Source: Planctomycetales bacterium
GTDB taxonomy: Bacteria > Planctomycetota > Planctomycetia > Isosphaerales > Isosphaeraceae
Assembly (NCBI GenBank): GCA_027449865.1
Contig: DAIDKV010000148.1
Coordinates: 1-64,000 of the forward strand
Direction of reading: 5' to 3'
Length of the DNA stretch: 64,000 nt
The notes beneath the pieces are model-generated. The model was not told where the DNA came from. It worked only from the letters and a program-made list of their open reading frames with translations, and made no database searches. Position 1 is the stretch's first letter, and each line of letters opens with the position of its first letter. Position numbers and translations under genes: made by a program. Below are positions 9,106 through 18,854 of this stretch, in pieces.

Positions 9106-9187
9106 ATGTCAAGTCGCTCTCGACAGGGCGACGCGATGGCGGCCAGGGTGGCCCCGGCATGTGCTTGCCACATGTTCGGGGTTTTTT
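9106..9187 (+). ncRNA. Candidate leader/small RNA, copy B of a three-copy module
   Basis: GCGATGGCGGCCAGGGTGGCCCCG, then hairpin CCCCG-GCATGTG-CTTGC-CACATGT-T-CGGGG and TTTTTT (9152-9187). Confidence 0.55.
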
Positions 9188-9249
9188 CGTGCGCTCTGAC
9201 TGTTCCGAGCCACCAGGGCACTCGGCTCTGTGAGGGGCGGGAGGAAATC

Positions 9250-9912
9250 ATGTTCCATAACCGTCAGGAAGCCGCCCGGCTACTGGCGCGGCGATTCGAT
9301 GGCCGCGACTTACGCGACCCTTTGGTCCTGGCGATCCCACGTGGTGGCCTGGCGACCGGGGCCGTGCTGGCCCGGGAACTGGATGCCGAACTCGATGTCG
9401 TTCTCTCTCGCAAGCTTCGAGCCCCGTTTCAGCCTGAGTTGGCGATCGGCGCGGTCGGGGAGGACGGCCAGATTTACCTCGATCCGACCGCGGAGAAACG
9501 CCTCGATCTCAGCGACGAGTACCTCTCGGGCGAGGTCGCCCACCAACTTGGTGAAATCGCTCGACTGCGGACGCTGTTCCGCGCGGTCCGGCCCCAGGCA
9601 GACATGGAAGGCCGATCGGTCATTGTCACCGACGACGGAATCGCGACCGGCGCCACCATGATCGCCGCCCTCGAAACGGCCCGAGTGAATCACCCCTTCG
9701 AACTCATCGTAGCCGTTCCCGTCGCCTCTCCAGACCGGATCTGGGAAGTTCGTCGGCGCTGCGACGAACTGATCTGCCTCCTGTCACCTCGATCCTTCTG
9801 GGCCATCGGTCAGGTCTATGAAAATTTCCAGCAAGTTCAGGACGAAAAAGCAGTAAGGTTGCTCCGCGCCGTGAATTCGACACCTCGGAATTCGGCTCCG
9901 TTGTCCTCATAG
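9250..9912 (+). CDS. Phosphoribosyltransferase family protein
   Basis: VLAIPRGGLATGAVLARELDAELDVVLSRKL...SVIVTDDGIATGATMIAAL (PRPP-binding motif). Confidence 0.88.
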   Translation: MFHNRQEAARLLARRFDGRDLRDPLVLAIPRGGLATGAVLARELDAELDVVLSRKLRAPFQPELAIGAVGEDGQIYLDPTAEKRLDLSDEYLSGEVAHQLGEIARLRTLFRAVRPQADMEGRSVIVTDDGIATGATMIAALETARVNHPFELIVAVPVASPDRIWEVRRRCDELICLLSPRSFWAIGQVYENFQQVQDEKAVRLLRAVNSTPRNSAPLSS

Positions 9913-9972
9913 GCCGGGCGAGATGCCCGCGTCCGCGAGCCCTTATCGGATGGCTGGCTGGACGATGAATCA

Positions 9973-12678
9973 ATGACGCCGAATCACCTGGAAATGGGTC
10001 CGGGACACGATCCGATATTGTTGAGATCCCATCTGATGCGAAGCGCGATCCTCTGGTCTCTCTGGTTTCTCGCCAGGCTCGTGGTGCCACTCCGCTATTC
10101 CGTTCAGGTCCGTGGGTGGGAGAAGGTCCAAGGATTGCGCGGTCCGGTACTTTTGTTGCCGAACCATCCCGGATACATCGACCCTGTCCTTATCCTGACC
10201 TGTTTCCAGGCCCCTCTACGGCCCAGGCCGGTCCTCTACGAGGACAACTTCCGAAGCCCGATCCTCCGGCCTCTGGTGCGGCTCCTACGCGCTGTACCCA
10301 TTCCCGATCTCGACCGCCCAAGCCTTGAGGCCCAGGAGCGTGTCGGTCGGGCCATCGCGGAGGTGATTGAGGGGCTCCGTCGTGGCGAGAACTTCGTCCT
10401 CTGGCCATCCGGGCGAGTGCAGCGAGACGGTGTCGAACGACTAGGAGCGGCTCGGGCGCTGACCGACATCCTGAAGGCCGTTCCCGAGGTCACAGTCATC
10501 CTGGCGAGAACCCGAGGCGTCTGGGGCAGTTGTTTCTCCTACGCCAACGGGCGAACTCCTCTCCTCGACCATTGCTTCCGGGACGGTCTTTTCTGGCTTG
10601 CAGCGAACCTTCTTGTCTTCATGCCGCGACGTCGGGTTGTCATTCATATCGAACGGCTCGATCGCGCCCGCCTCCCGGCGATGGAACGCGATCCGATCAA
10701 TCGATGGTTCGAGGCCTGGTATAATGTGGATGGCCCGGAACGTCCAACCTACGTTCCGTATCACTTTCTCCTTGGTCCGAGGAGTCGTGTCTTCCCAGTC
10801 GCGAGGGAGCCAGCCGAGGGAGTGATCGATACAAATCGAATTCGCCCGGAGACGCGATCGGCCGTCGCCGAGATCCTGACCGAGGAGTTGGGCCGTCCGA
10901 TCACTGTCGACGAACTCCAGCCCGCGACCCTCCTCGAAACCCTCGGCCTGGACAGTCTTCGACGCATGAATCTGGCGATGGCCATCGAACAAAGATTCGG
11001 CTTCTCGGCGGATGGCGCGCCGGTCACGGTGGGTCAGCTCCTGGCCCTGGCTGAAGGTTTGGCCGAGAAGCCGCCACCACCGCCACCGCCACCAATTTGG
11101 TTCCGGCCGCCCTCGGCTGAAAGTCTGCCCGGGATACCGGGAGGAACCATTCCCGAAGCGTTCGTCGCCCGCGTTCTGACCGACCGCCGAGCAGTGGCGG
11201 CCGCTGATGATCTCTCAGGCGTAGTCACCTATGAGCGGCTCCTCACAGGTGCCAAGCTGATGGCCCGCCGATTCGCTCGATTGCCCTCGGCAAACGTTGG
11301 TCTAATGCTTCCCGCATCGGTGGCCTGCGAGACGATGTTCCTCGGCCTCTCCCTCGCTGGAAAGCTTCCCGTTCTTCTCAACTGGACTACGGGACCCGCC
11401 AACCTCTCGCATGCGGCGCGGCTGACGGGCCTGACCCACGTGATCACATCATGGCGGCTTCGCGACCGCCTGGGCCTCGCGATCGAGGGCGTACAGTTTC
11501 TCGACGTTGAGGACCTCCACCAGCAAGTCGGCCGGCTCGAGCAAATCCTTATGATGCTGCGAGTACGCATAAGCCCGAGCCGAATTCGCCGCTGGGTACC
11601 GCTGATCAACCCAGATACGACGGCTGCAATCCTGTTCACATCCGGTTCGGAGAAGGCACCCAAGGCTGTTCCCCTCACGCACCGGAACATCCTCGCCAAC
11701 CAGGAGGGTGCTCTGTCCGCCATTGCGCCAACGCCTCAGGATTCGGTTCTCTCCTTTCTACCGATGTTTCATAGCTTCGGGTTCACCGTGACCGGTATGC
11801 TCCCCATACTCGCCGGTATCCGTGTCGTCCACCATCTCGACCCCACCGATGCCGCCGGTCTGGCCCGAAGAATCGGTGTCTATCGGCCCACTCTCGTCGC
11901 CGGTACACCGACCTTTATCGACCACATTTTCCGGAGTGCTCGTCCAGGAGAACTCGACTCCTTGCGACTGATCTTCGTCGGGGCGGAGAAGTGTCCTCCT
12001 TCCCTGTTTGATCAGGCCCAGCGCCTGGTACCGGGGGCCGACCTGGTCGAGGGCTACGGTGTCACGGAATGCTCGCCGATTATCACGGCAAACCGTCCCG
12101 GGGCCAACCGTCCCGGTAGCATCGGACAGCCATTGCCCGGGGTCGAGATCCGCGTGACCGACCTGGAGACCGGCGAGGTTCTCCCTTCCGGACGGATGGG
12201 CATGCTGCAGGTCAGCGGTGCCTCGGTCTTCCCGGGCTACCTCGGCGACGAGCCCTCACCCTTCCTGGAACAAGAGGGAAAACGATGGTACATCACCGGT
12301 GATCTGGCCGAGTTCGATTCGGAGGGATTTCTTCACTTCCGGGGTCGGCTGAAGCGGTTCCTCAAGGCTGGCGGAGAGATGATTTCGCTCCCGGCGCTCG
12401 AGGAACCTTTCATGATCCTGTATCCAGCCGACGAGAATGGTCCGAAGGTGGCTGTCGAGGGTCTGGAGACCGAAAGTGGCCGCCATGTCGTCCTGTTCAC
12501 AACCGAATCCATCTCTCTCTCCGAGGCCAACGCACGACTGCACGAGGCAGGGTTCCGAGGCGTGATGCGGCTCGACGAGGTCCGCCGCCTGGATACAATT
12601 CCGTTGCTGGGTACCGGAAAGGTTGATTACCGTCGCCTTCGTGAGATGGTCGAGGTACCGGCGCGAGTCTTCGCCTAG
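9973..12678 (+). CDS. Fusion: PlsC-type acyltransferase, acyl carrier protein domain, AMP-forming acyl-ACP/CoA synthetase
   Basis: NHPGYIDPVL (NHxxxxD), ACP motif LGLDSLRRMNLAMAIEQRFG, polyproline linker PPPPPPPP, AMP-binding ILFTSGSEKAPKAVPLTHRN and EGYGVTECSPII. Confidence 0.9.
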   Translation: MTPNHLEMGPGHDPILLRSHLMRSAILWSLWFLARLVVPLRYSVQVRGWEKVQGLRGPVLLLPNHPGYIDPVLILTCFQAPLRPRPVLYEDNFRSPILRPLVRLLRAVPIPDLDRPSLEAQERVGRAIAEVIEGLRRGENFVLWPSGRVQRDGVERLGAARALTDILKAVPEVTVILARTRGVWGSCFSYANGRTPLLDHCFRDGLFWLAANLLVFMPRRRVVIHIERLDRARLPAMERDPINRWFEAWYNVDGPERPTYVPYHFLLGPRSRVFPVAREPAEGVIDTNRIRPETRSAVAEILTEELGRPITVDELQPATLLETLGLDSLRRMNLAMAIEQRFGFSADGAPVTVGQLLALAEGLAEKPPPPPPPPIWFRPPSAESLPGIPGGTIPEAFVARVLTDRRAVAAADDLSGVVTYERLLTGAKLMARRFARLPSANVGLMLPASVACETMFLGLSLAGKLPVLLNWTTGPANLSHAARLTGLTHVITSWRLRDRLGLAIEGVQFLDVEDLHQQVGRLEQILMMLRVRISPSRIRRWVPLINPDTTAAILFTSGSEKAPKAVPLTHRNILANQEGALSAIAPTPQDSVLSFLPMFHSFGFTVTGMLPILAGIRVVHHLDPTDAAGLARRIGVYRPTLVAGTPTFIDHIFRSARPGELDSLRLIFVGAEKCPPSLFDQAQRLVPGADLVEGYGVTECSPIITANRPGANRPGSIGQPLPGVEIRVTDLETGEVLPSGRMGMLQVSGASVFPGYLGDEPSPFLEQEGKRWYITGDLAEFDSEGFLHFRGRLKRFLKAGGEMISLPALEEPFMILYPADENGPKVAVEGLETESGRHVVLFTTESISLSEANARLHEAGFRGVMRLDEVRRLDTIPLLGTGKVDYRRLREMVEVPARVFA

Positions 12679-12791
12679 ATCAGGCAAGCGTCGACGAAAT
12701 CCCAACCTGGCAGATCGGCTTACGATCCTTTATCGATCGGTCCACACCCGGTAATGGCTCGTGGTCCGAGGGAGAGAGAACTTGCGTGTTC

Positions 12792-12869
12792 TTGACGAAA
12801 GGATTCTCCCATCGTAAAAGAGGCGACTGGCCATTCGTGGATGAGTCGAAATTCGGGACGCGGCCAGTC
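12792..12869 (+). promoter_or_regulatory. Putative promoter TTGACG-N17-TAAAAG followed by an 8-bp inverted repeat GACTGGCC-N29-GGCCAGTC, upstream of the qNor gene
   Basis: -35 12792-12797, -10 12815-12820; repeat arms 12825-12832 and 12862-12869. Confidence 0.45.
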
Positions 12870-12994
12870 AGTGATGATCATGGAGAGATCGATCGCCTTT
12901 CTTTTCGCCCGAGAGACGGTTCCGAGAAGCGCGATGCCGGTCTCCGGCCCCGTGCACTGCTTCAAACAGACACCCTTGTCCGGGAGACGAGGCC

Positions 12995-15292
12995 ATGACC
13001 TTACGCCGCCCCATGACGGTCTCGCCGCTCTGGCTTCAGGGATCGATCCTCACCTTCATCATCGGTTTCACGATTCTGGCCTTCTCGGCCGTACGGATCT
13101 ATCAGGATCCCGCCCCGGTGCCCGAAAAGATCGTCGACGAGACAGGGAAGGTCCTCTTCACGCGACAGGAAATCCTTGACGGTCAGGAGCTATTCCTGAC
13201 GTACGGCCTGATGCAGTTTGGCACGATCTACGGCCACGGCGCCTATCTCGGACCCGACTTTACCGCCGACTACCTGCACCGCGAGGCCGAATCGATGATT
13301 CGGAGGTACGGTGGGACCGAGGGCGCTCGCGGCCGTGTCCGGCGCGAGCTTCAGGAGAACCGCTACGATCCCGCGACCGGAACTCTGATCTGGACCCAAG
13401 GCCAGGCCGAGGCATTCGAGGAGATCCACCGTCATTTTGGCGAGATGGTCTACGGCCGCAAGGTTAGCGGTGAGGGGCTCAAGCCCGCAATGATCGCGGA
13501 CGACGCCGAGACGCGGGCCATCACGGGCTTCATCGCATGGACAGCCTGGACGGCCGTCGCGCGTCGTCCTGGACGTGCCTACTCGTACACCAATAATTGG
13601 CCTCCAGAGGAACTCGTCGGCAACTCGCTGACCGGCGATGCCATCATGTGGAGCGCACTCTCGCTGGTGGCGCTCCTGGGGGGCATCGGCATCGTGCTGG
13701 GCCTCTACGGTCGTTTCTCGGGGGCTGTCGGTTGGCACGAGACGGAGGAGCGACGAGTCCGATTCGTTTCGCCGGCTTCGGTTCCCCTGACACCGGCTCA
13801 GCGGGTGACGGCCTGGTTCTTCCTGGTCGCGGCGGTCCTTTTTCTGCTCCAGAACCTGATCGGTGGAGCAACAGTCCATTACATGGTCGAGGCGGGAGGC
13901 TTTTTCGGAATCGACCTGCCGCGGTGGCTCCCCTACAACCTCACCCGGACCTGGCATCTCCAGATGGCGATCTTCTTCGTGGCGACGGTTTATCTCGCCG
14001 CGGGGATCTTCCTGGCGCCTCTGATTGCCGGGCGCGAACCGAAGGGGCAATGGGTGCTCGCCTCGACACTCCTCGGGGCGCTCGCCGTGGTGGTTTTCGG
14101 GAGTTTGGGGGGCGAATACCTCAGCTATCACGGAATGCTGCCCCGCGGCCAGAGAGCCTTCCTGGGCGCCCAGGGTTGGGAATACCTCGATCTCGGCCGG
14201 CTCTGGATGTACCTGCTGATCGTTGGCATGGTGCTCTGGCTGGCGATCATCTACCGGGGATTGCGGCCCCGCCTGGCGACCGAGAGCCGGGGCAATCTCC
14301 CCTGGCTCTTCATGTACAGCGCGCTTTCCATTCCGGCTTTCTACGCCGTCGGGCTGCTGACACATACTCAGAGCACCTTCGCCATCGGTGACTTCTGGCG
14401 GTTCTGGGTCGTCCACCTCTGGGTCGAGGACTTCCTCGAACTCTTCACCACGATGCTCGTGGCCCTGATCTTCGTTCTCATGGGGATCGTCTCGGAGCGG
14501 TTCGCAACCCGGCTGATCTACTTCGACGTGATGCTCTACTCGGTCGGCGGCGTGGTGGGCACGCTGCACCACTGCTACTTCAGTGGCGGCCCCGCTGTGG
14601 AGATGGCGCTCGGGGCGTTCTTCTCGGCCGCCGAGGTCATCCCGCTGACCTTGCTCACGGTGGAAGCCTGGTCATTCCTCCAGCTCGGCAATCGTCAGCA
14701 GCCCGGAGATGTCGATTCGTTCCCACACCGATGGGCCGTGCTCTTCCTGGCCTCGGTCGGGTTCTGGAACTTCCTGGGCGCCGGGGTCTTCGGTTTCCTG
14801 ATCAACCTGCCGGTCGTCAGCTATTTTGAGATCGGCACACTCCTGACCTCCAATCACGGCCATGCCGCGTTCATGGGCGTATATGGAATGCTCGCCCTGG
14901 CGCTCACAGTTTTTTGTATCCGATACCTGGCACGCCCCGAGGACTGGAGCGAGGGCCTGGTCCGATTCTCCTTCTGGGCGACAAACCTCGGGTTGGTCTT
15001 GATGATTCTCGGGCATCTGTTCCCGCTGGGCGTCCTGCAACTCGGCGACGTGGTGACCAACGGATACTGGCATGCCCGGTCGGAATGGTTCCGAAATTAT
15101 CCCTGGCTTTCGTGGGCTCGGATGCCGGGCGATCTCGTCTTCATGGCCGGGTCGGCACCGATGGCCTGGCTGGCGCTCAAGGTGGCCCTGAGGACCCGAA
15201 GGACCATCGAACCGACGGCTCCCTCGGAATCCAACCTGGCGGCGACACTCTACACCGAGGTCACGCCCACCGGCGCAACCAGCGGGGCGTGA
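12995..15292 (+). CDS. norZ: Quinol-dependent nitric oxide reductase (qNor, NorZ-type large subunit)
   Basis: 765 aa heme-copper oxidase-type protein; YGLMQFGTIYGHGAYLGPDFTADYLH N-terminal domain; H-rich TM helices (RTWHLQMAIFF, VVHLWVEDFLELFTT, GTLHHCYFSG, SNHGHAAFMGVYG). Confidence 0.93.
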   Translation: MTLRRPMTVSPLWLQGSILTFIIGFTILAFSAVRIYQDPAPVPEKIVDETGKVLFTRQEILDGQELFLTYGLMQFGTIYGHGAYLGPDFTADYLHREAESMIRRYGGTEGARGRVRRELQENRYDPATGTLIWTQGQAEAFEEIHRHFGEMVYGRKVSGEGLKPAMIADDAETRAITGFIAWTAWTAVARRPGRAYSYTNNWPPEELVGNSLTGDAIMWSALSLVALLGGIGIVLGLYGRFSGAVGWHETEERRVRFVSPASVPLTPAQRVTAWFFLVAAVLFLLQNLIGGATVHYMVEAGGFFGIDLPRWLPYNLTRTWHLQMAIFFVATVYLAAGIFLAPLIAGREPKGQWVLASTLLGALAVVVFGSLGGEYLSYHGMLPRGQRAFLGAQGWEYLDLGRLWMYLLIVGMVLWLAIIYRGLRPRLATESRGNLPWLFMYSALSIPAFYAVGLLTHTQSTFAIGDFWRFWVVHLWVEDFLELFTTMLVALIFVLMGIVSERFATRLIYFDVMLYSVGGVVGTLHHCYFSGGPAVEMALGAFFSAAEVIPLTLLTVEAWSFLQLGNRQQPGDVDSFPHRWAVLFLASVGFWNFLGAGVFGFLINLPVVSYFEIGTLLTSNHGHAAFMGVYGMLALALTVFCIRYLARPEDWSEGLVRFSFWATNLGLVLMILGHLFPLGVLQLGDVVTNGYWHARSEWFRNYPWLSWARMPGDLVFMAGSAPMAWLALKVALRTRRTIEPTAPSESNLAATLYTEVTPTGATSGA

Positions 15293-15331
15293 CGCGGAGG
15301 CCCACCATCCTTCCCCTTGGAGGTCGCTCCG

Positions 15332-15940
15332 ATGCCTGCGATATTGACCCCCTGGGGAGGGACAGTCGACCTGATTCAGGTACTACTCCTGGCGTACCTC
15401 GTGTGTCTCTGGGTGGGCGGATGGATTCTGGAGGCACTGGCCCGGGCTCATTTTCACCGCGCTCGGCGCTTCGCCCATGGCGGCTTCACCTACGACGAGG
15501 GACTTGACCGATACGAATGTCCCCAGGGCGAACTTCTGACCCTCGACACTTACGATGACCGGAACAAACTGGCGATCTACCAGGCGCCGGCGGCCTCGTG
15601 TAACGCCTGCGTGCTGAAAACGTTCTGCACCCCGCACGATGAGGGCCGACGCGTTTATCACTCGCTGGCGGAGTTCCACGAGACCGACCTGGGCCGGTTC
15701 CATCGAGGGCTCTCGCTGACCATCCTCGTCATCGCGGTGGGCTTCTCAGCCGGTGGCCTCATTGCCTGGTGGAACCGCCCGGGTGAGTGGCTCTTCCTGA
15801 TCGCCTCGGGCATGAGCCTGATGATGCTCTGGCTCGACCTGCGCGACTCACCGGCCAGGGCCGACTCGGCCCTTTCAACGGCTCACGAGAGGCAAAGCTG
15901 GTGGATGTCGGAGGACAGGGGGACGACAGGGCGGCGTTAA
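15332..15940 (+). CDS. Membrane protein with a transposase-type four-Cys zinc-ribbon between TM helices
   Basis: TM1 VDLIQVLLLAYLVCLWVGGWILEAL; FTYDEGLDRYECPQGELLTLDTYDDRNKLAIYQAPAASCNACVLKTFCTPHDEGRRV; TM2/TM3 LSLTILVIAVGFSAGGLIAWW and EWLFLIASGMSLMMLWLDL; SD GGAGG before ATG 15332. Confidence 0.75.
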   Translation: MPAILTPWGGTVDLIQVLLLAYLVCLWVGGWILEALARAHFHRARRFAHGGFTYDEGLDRYECPQGELLTLDTYDDRNKLAIYQAPAASCNACVLKTFCTPHDEGRRVYHSLAEFHETDLGRFHRGLSLTILVIAVGFSAGGLIAWWNRPGEWLFLIASGMSLMMLWLDLRDSPARADSALSTAHERQSWWMSEDRGTTGRR

Positions 15941-16530
15941 TCCTGAGGCGTCAGGGATGACGCCACCATCGCCTCGCGGCTTGTCCTGAGAAACAGAAGC
16001 CATTCCTCCAACCCCGCGCTGGTCCTGGCCGACGTCTCGAAAATGGTCATGCCGGGCCGCACGGAGAGAAGATTTCGACGAGCTTCCTCCCGGTCGAACT
16101 CACAGGCGTCCGCCAGGTCCATCTTCGTGATCACGGCGAGATCGGCCGTGTGGAAAAGCTTCGGATACTTCAGCGGCTTATCCTCACCCTCGGTGGTTGA
16201 AAGGAGGACGACACGGATGGACTCGCCGAGATCGTAACTCGCGGTGCAGACCAGATTGCCCACGTTCTCGATAAAGAGGATGTCAGATCGACCGGGCGAC
16301 CATTCCTCCAGATGGCGGGAGACCATGGTAGCGTCCAGATGGCAAAGGCCGTCGGTGTTGATCTGTCGAACCGGAACCCCGCTTGCGGCCAATCGCCTGG
16401 CGTCGTGATCGGTGGCCAGGTCGCCCACCAGGGCGGCCACGGCAAGCCCCTGAAGTCGCAACTCCAAAAGGGTCCGCTGGAGGAGAGTCGTCTTACCCGC
16501 GCCGGGGCTGGAGACGAGGTTGATAGTCAA
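15937..16530 (-). CDS. hypB: Hydrogenase nickel incorporation protein HypB (GTPase); true N-terminus extends upstream
   Basis: NLVSSPGAGKTTLLQRTL, GDLATDHDARRLAASGVPVRQINT, ENVGNLVCTASYDLGES, ITKMDLAD. Frame upstream reads RILEVRKNILHRNDEQARVLRARFQAEGTL, also HypB-like. Confidence 0.93.
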   Translation of the reverse strand: MTINLVSSPGAGKTTLLQRTLLELRLQGLAVAALVGDLATDHDARRLAASGVPVRQINTDGLCHLDATMVSRHLEEWSPGRSDILFIENVGNLVCTASYDLGESIRVVLLSTTEGEDKPLKYPKLFHTADLAVITKMDLADACEFDREEARRNLLSVRPGMTIFETSARTSAGLEEWLLFLRTSREAMVASSLTPQD

Positions 16531-16606
16531 CGTCCCCTCGGCCTGGAACCGGGCCCGCAGGACGCGGGCCTGCTCATCGTTCCGGTGCAGGATATTCTTG
16601 CGAACT

Positions 16607-17032
16607 TCAAGGATGCGAGGTTCCAGGTGCGGGCCTCCGCTCGTCCGTTGTGGCCGTTGGGTGGTCGCTGAGGTGTATCGAGGTCAGCTCCAGTTCTTGC
16701 CCCTGCCGAATATCCAGGCTCGGCCGACCGCATCGTGGACAGCAGAGCGCTCGGAAGTCCGGCAAGACGGCCTCGGACCGACACGATTCACAAAAGACGA
16801 CGACCGGCAATTCCTCTATCACGAGCCGAGAGCCAGCCAAAAGCGTCTCGGATGTCACGACATCGTAACAGAAGAGGAGAGATTCCTTATCAACTCCCGC
16901 GAGTAGCCCCAATCGCAGGTGAACCTCGGTCACGTCTCGCTGAGCGATCTCTTCCGGAGCTTCCCTTGCTCGATCCTGGATCGACTCGATAGCCGTGGTC
17001 AACAGACTCTCGGCAATGGAGAGCTCGTGCAA
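16607..17032 (-). CDS. hypA: Hydrogenase nickel incorporation protein HypA
   Basis: MHELSIAESLL N-terminus; zinc-binding CESCRSEAVLPDFRALCCPRCGRP. Confidence 0.92.
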   Translation of the reverse strand: MHELSIAESLLTTAIESIQDRAREAPEEIAQRDVTEVHLRLGLLAGVDKESLLFCYDVVTSETLLAGSRLVIEELPVVVFCESCRSEAVLPDFRALCCPRCGRPSLDIRQGQELELTSIHLSDHPTATTDERRPAPGTSHP

Positions 17033-17160
17033 CGCGGTCGTATCTCACGTCGAGACCGTGAAGACTACCGATAGGGCGGCACACCGGAAAAAAAGATGGG
17101 TCGCTAGGGAACCAACAGCGGAACTTCTCGAATCTCGGAATCCATCAAGAACTCAGGGAG

Positions 17161-17248
17161 CGGAGGAGGTGGGATTCGAACCCACGGTACCGCGAAGCGG
17201 TACACCGGTTTTCGAGACCGGCCCTATCAACCACTCAGGCACCCCTCC
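17161..17248 (-). tRNA. tRNA-Ser (anticodon CGA)
   Basis: Minus strand GGAGGGGTGCCTGAGTGG...GGTCTCGAAAACCG...long variable arm GTACCGCTTCGCGGTAC...GTGGGTTCGAATCCCACCTCCTCCG; 7-bp acceptor closes; no encoded CCA. Confidence 0.97.
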
Positions 17249-17799
17249 CTTTCGAGGTCATCGAACCCGGCTCGACCGGGCAGCGAATTTGACCCCACTG
17301 ATTTCGGCAGTGGTCGTGAGATGAGTTTACGATAACTTCGCCGTTCCTGGAAGAATCCCCTGAGAATTTCGCCGCAATTCTCGGCCAGGACTCCGGATGT
17401 GATCACCGGGCGATGATTCAGCCGTGGGTCCGAGGTCAGCCGATAGAGACTCTCACAGGCTCCCGCCTTGGGGTCAGTGGCTCCATAAACCACACGAGCA
17501 ACGCGACTTAGAACAATCGCTCCCGCACACATCGCACACGGTTCGAGCGTCACATAAAGAATACAGCCTTCCAGCCTCCACGATCCCACCGCTCGGCCGG
17601 CCCACGTCAAAGCGAGACGTTCGGCGTGTGCGGTGGGGTCGCGAAGCGTCTCACGGAGGTTATAGGCCTGGGCCAGGATCCTCCCATTCCGGACCACGAC
17701 CGCTCCGACCGGCACCTCGCCCGCGTCCCTCGCCTCGACGGCCAGTTCCAGCGCCCTTGTCATCATGGCACGGTCGAACGCCGAAGCTTCCTCGAGCAT
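17227..17799 (-). CDS. tadA: tRNA-specific adenosine deaminase TadA
   Basis: HAERLAL and PCAMCAGAIVLSRVARVVYGA zinc-binding deaminase motifs; stop TGA at 17227-17229. Confidence 0.93.
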   Translation of the reverse strand: MLEEASAFDRAMMTRALELAVEARDAGEVPVGAVVVRNGRILAQAYNLRETLRDPTAHAERLALTWAGRAVGSWRLEGCILYVTLEPCAMCAGAIVLSRVARVVYGATDPKAGACESLYRLTSDPRLNHRPVITSGVLAENCGEILRGFFQERRSYRKLISRPLPKSVGSNSLPGRAGFDDLEREGCLSG

Positions 17800-17878
17800 C
17801 GGCTCGGGCGGCTCGCCAGGAGCATCCTTGAAGTGGATCGATCGCGAATCCAAGCTCTTGCCTCCTTCGCTGCCCTGA

Positions 17879-18745
<867 letters not shown>

Positions 18746-18854
18746 TTAAAAAACTTGAAAAGATCTGACAAAGAGCGGCCTTGTCGTTCGCCATGACGCT
18801 CTCTATGATAGTTCAACAACTGCTGACTGACTGGTCAGTCCGAGCATATCGACC

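Noticed and set aside
11072-11098. CCACCG-type trinucleotide repeat
   Set aside because: Encodes a polyproline linker between the ACP and synthetase domains; not an independent repeat element.
13190-14572. 460-aa minus-strand ORF opposite qNor
   Set aside because: Shadow ORF with His/Glu/Pro-rich noise; qNor is unambiguous on the plus strand.
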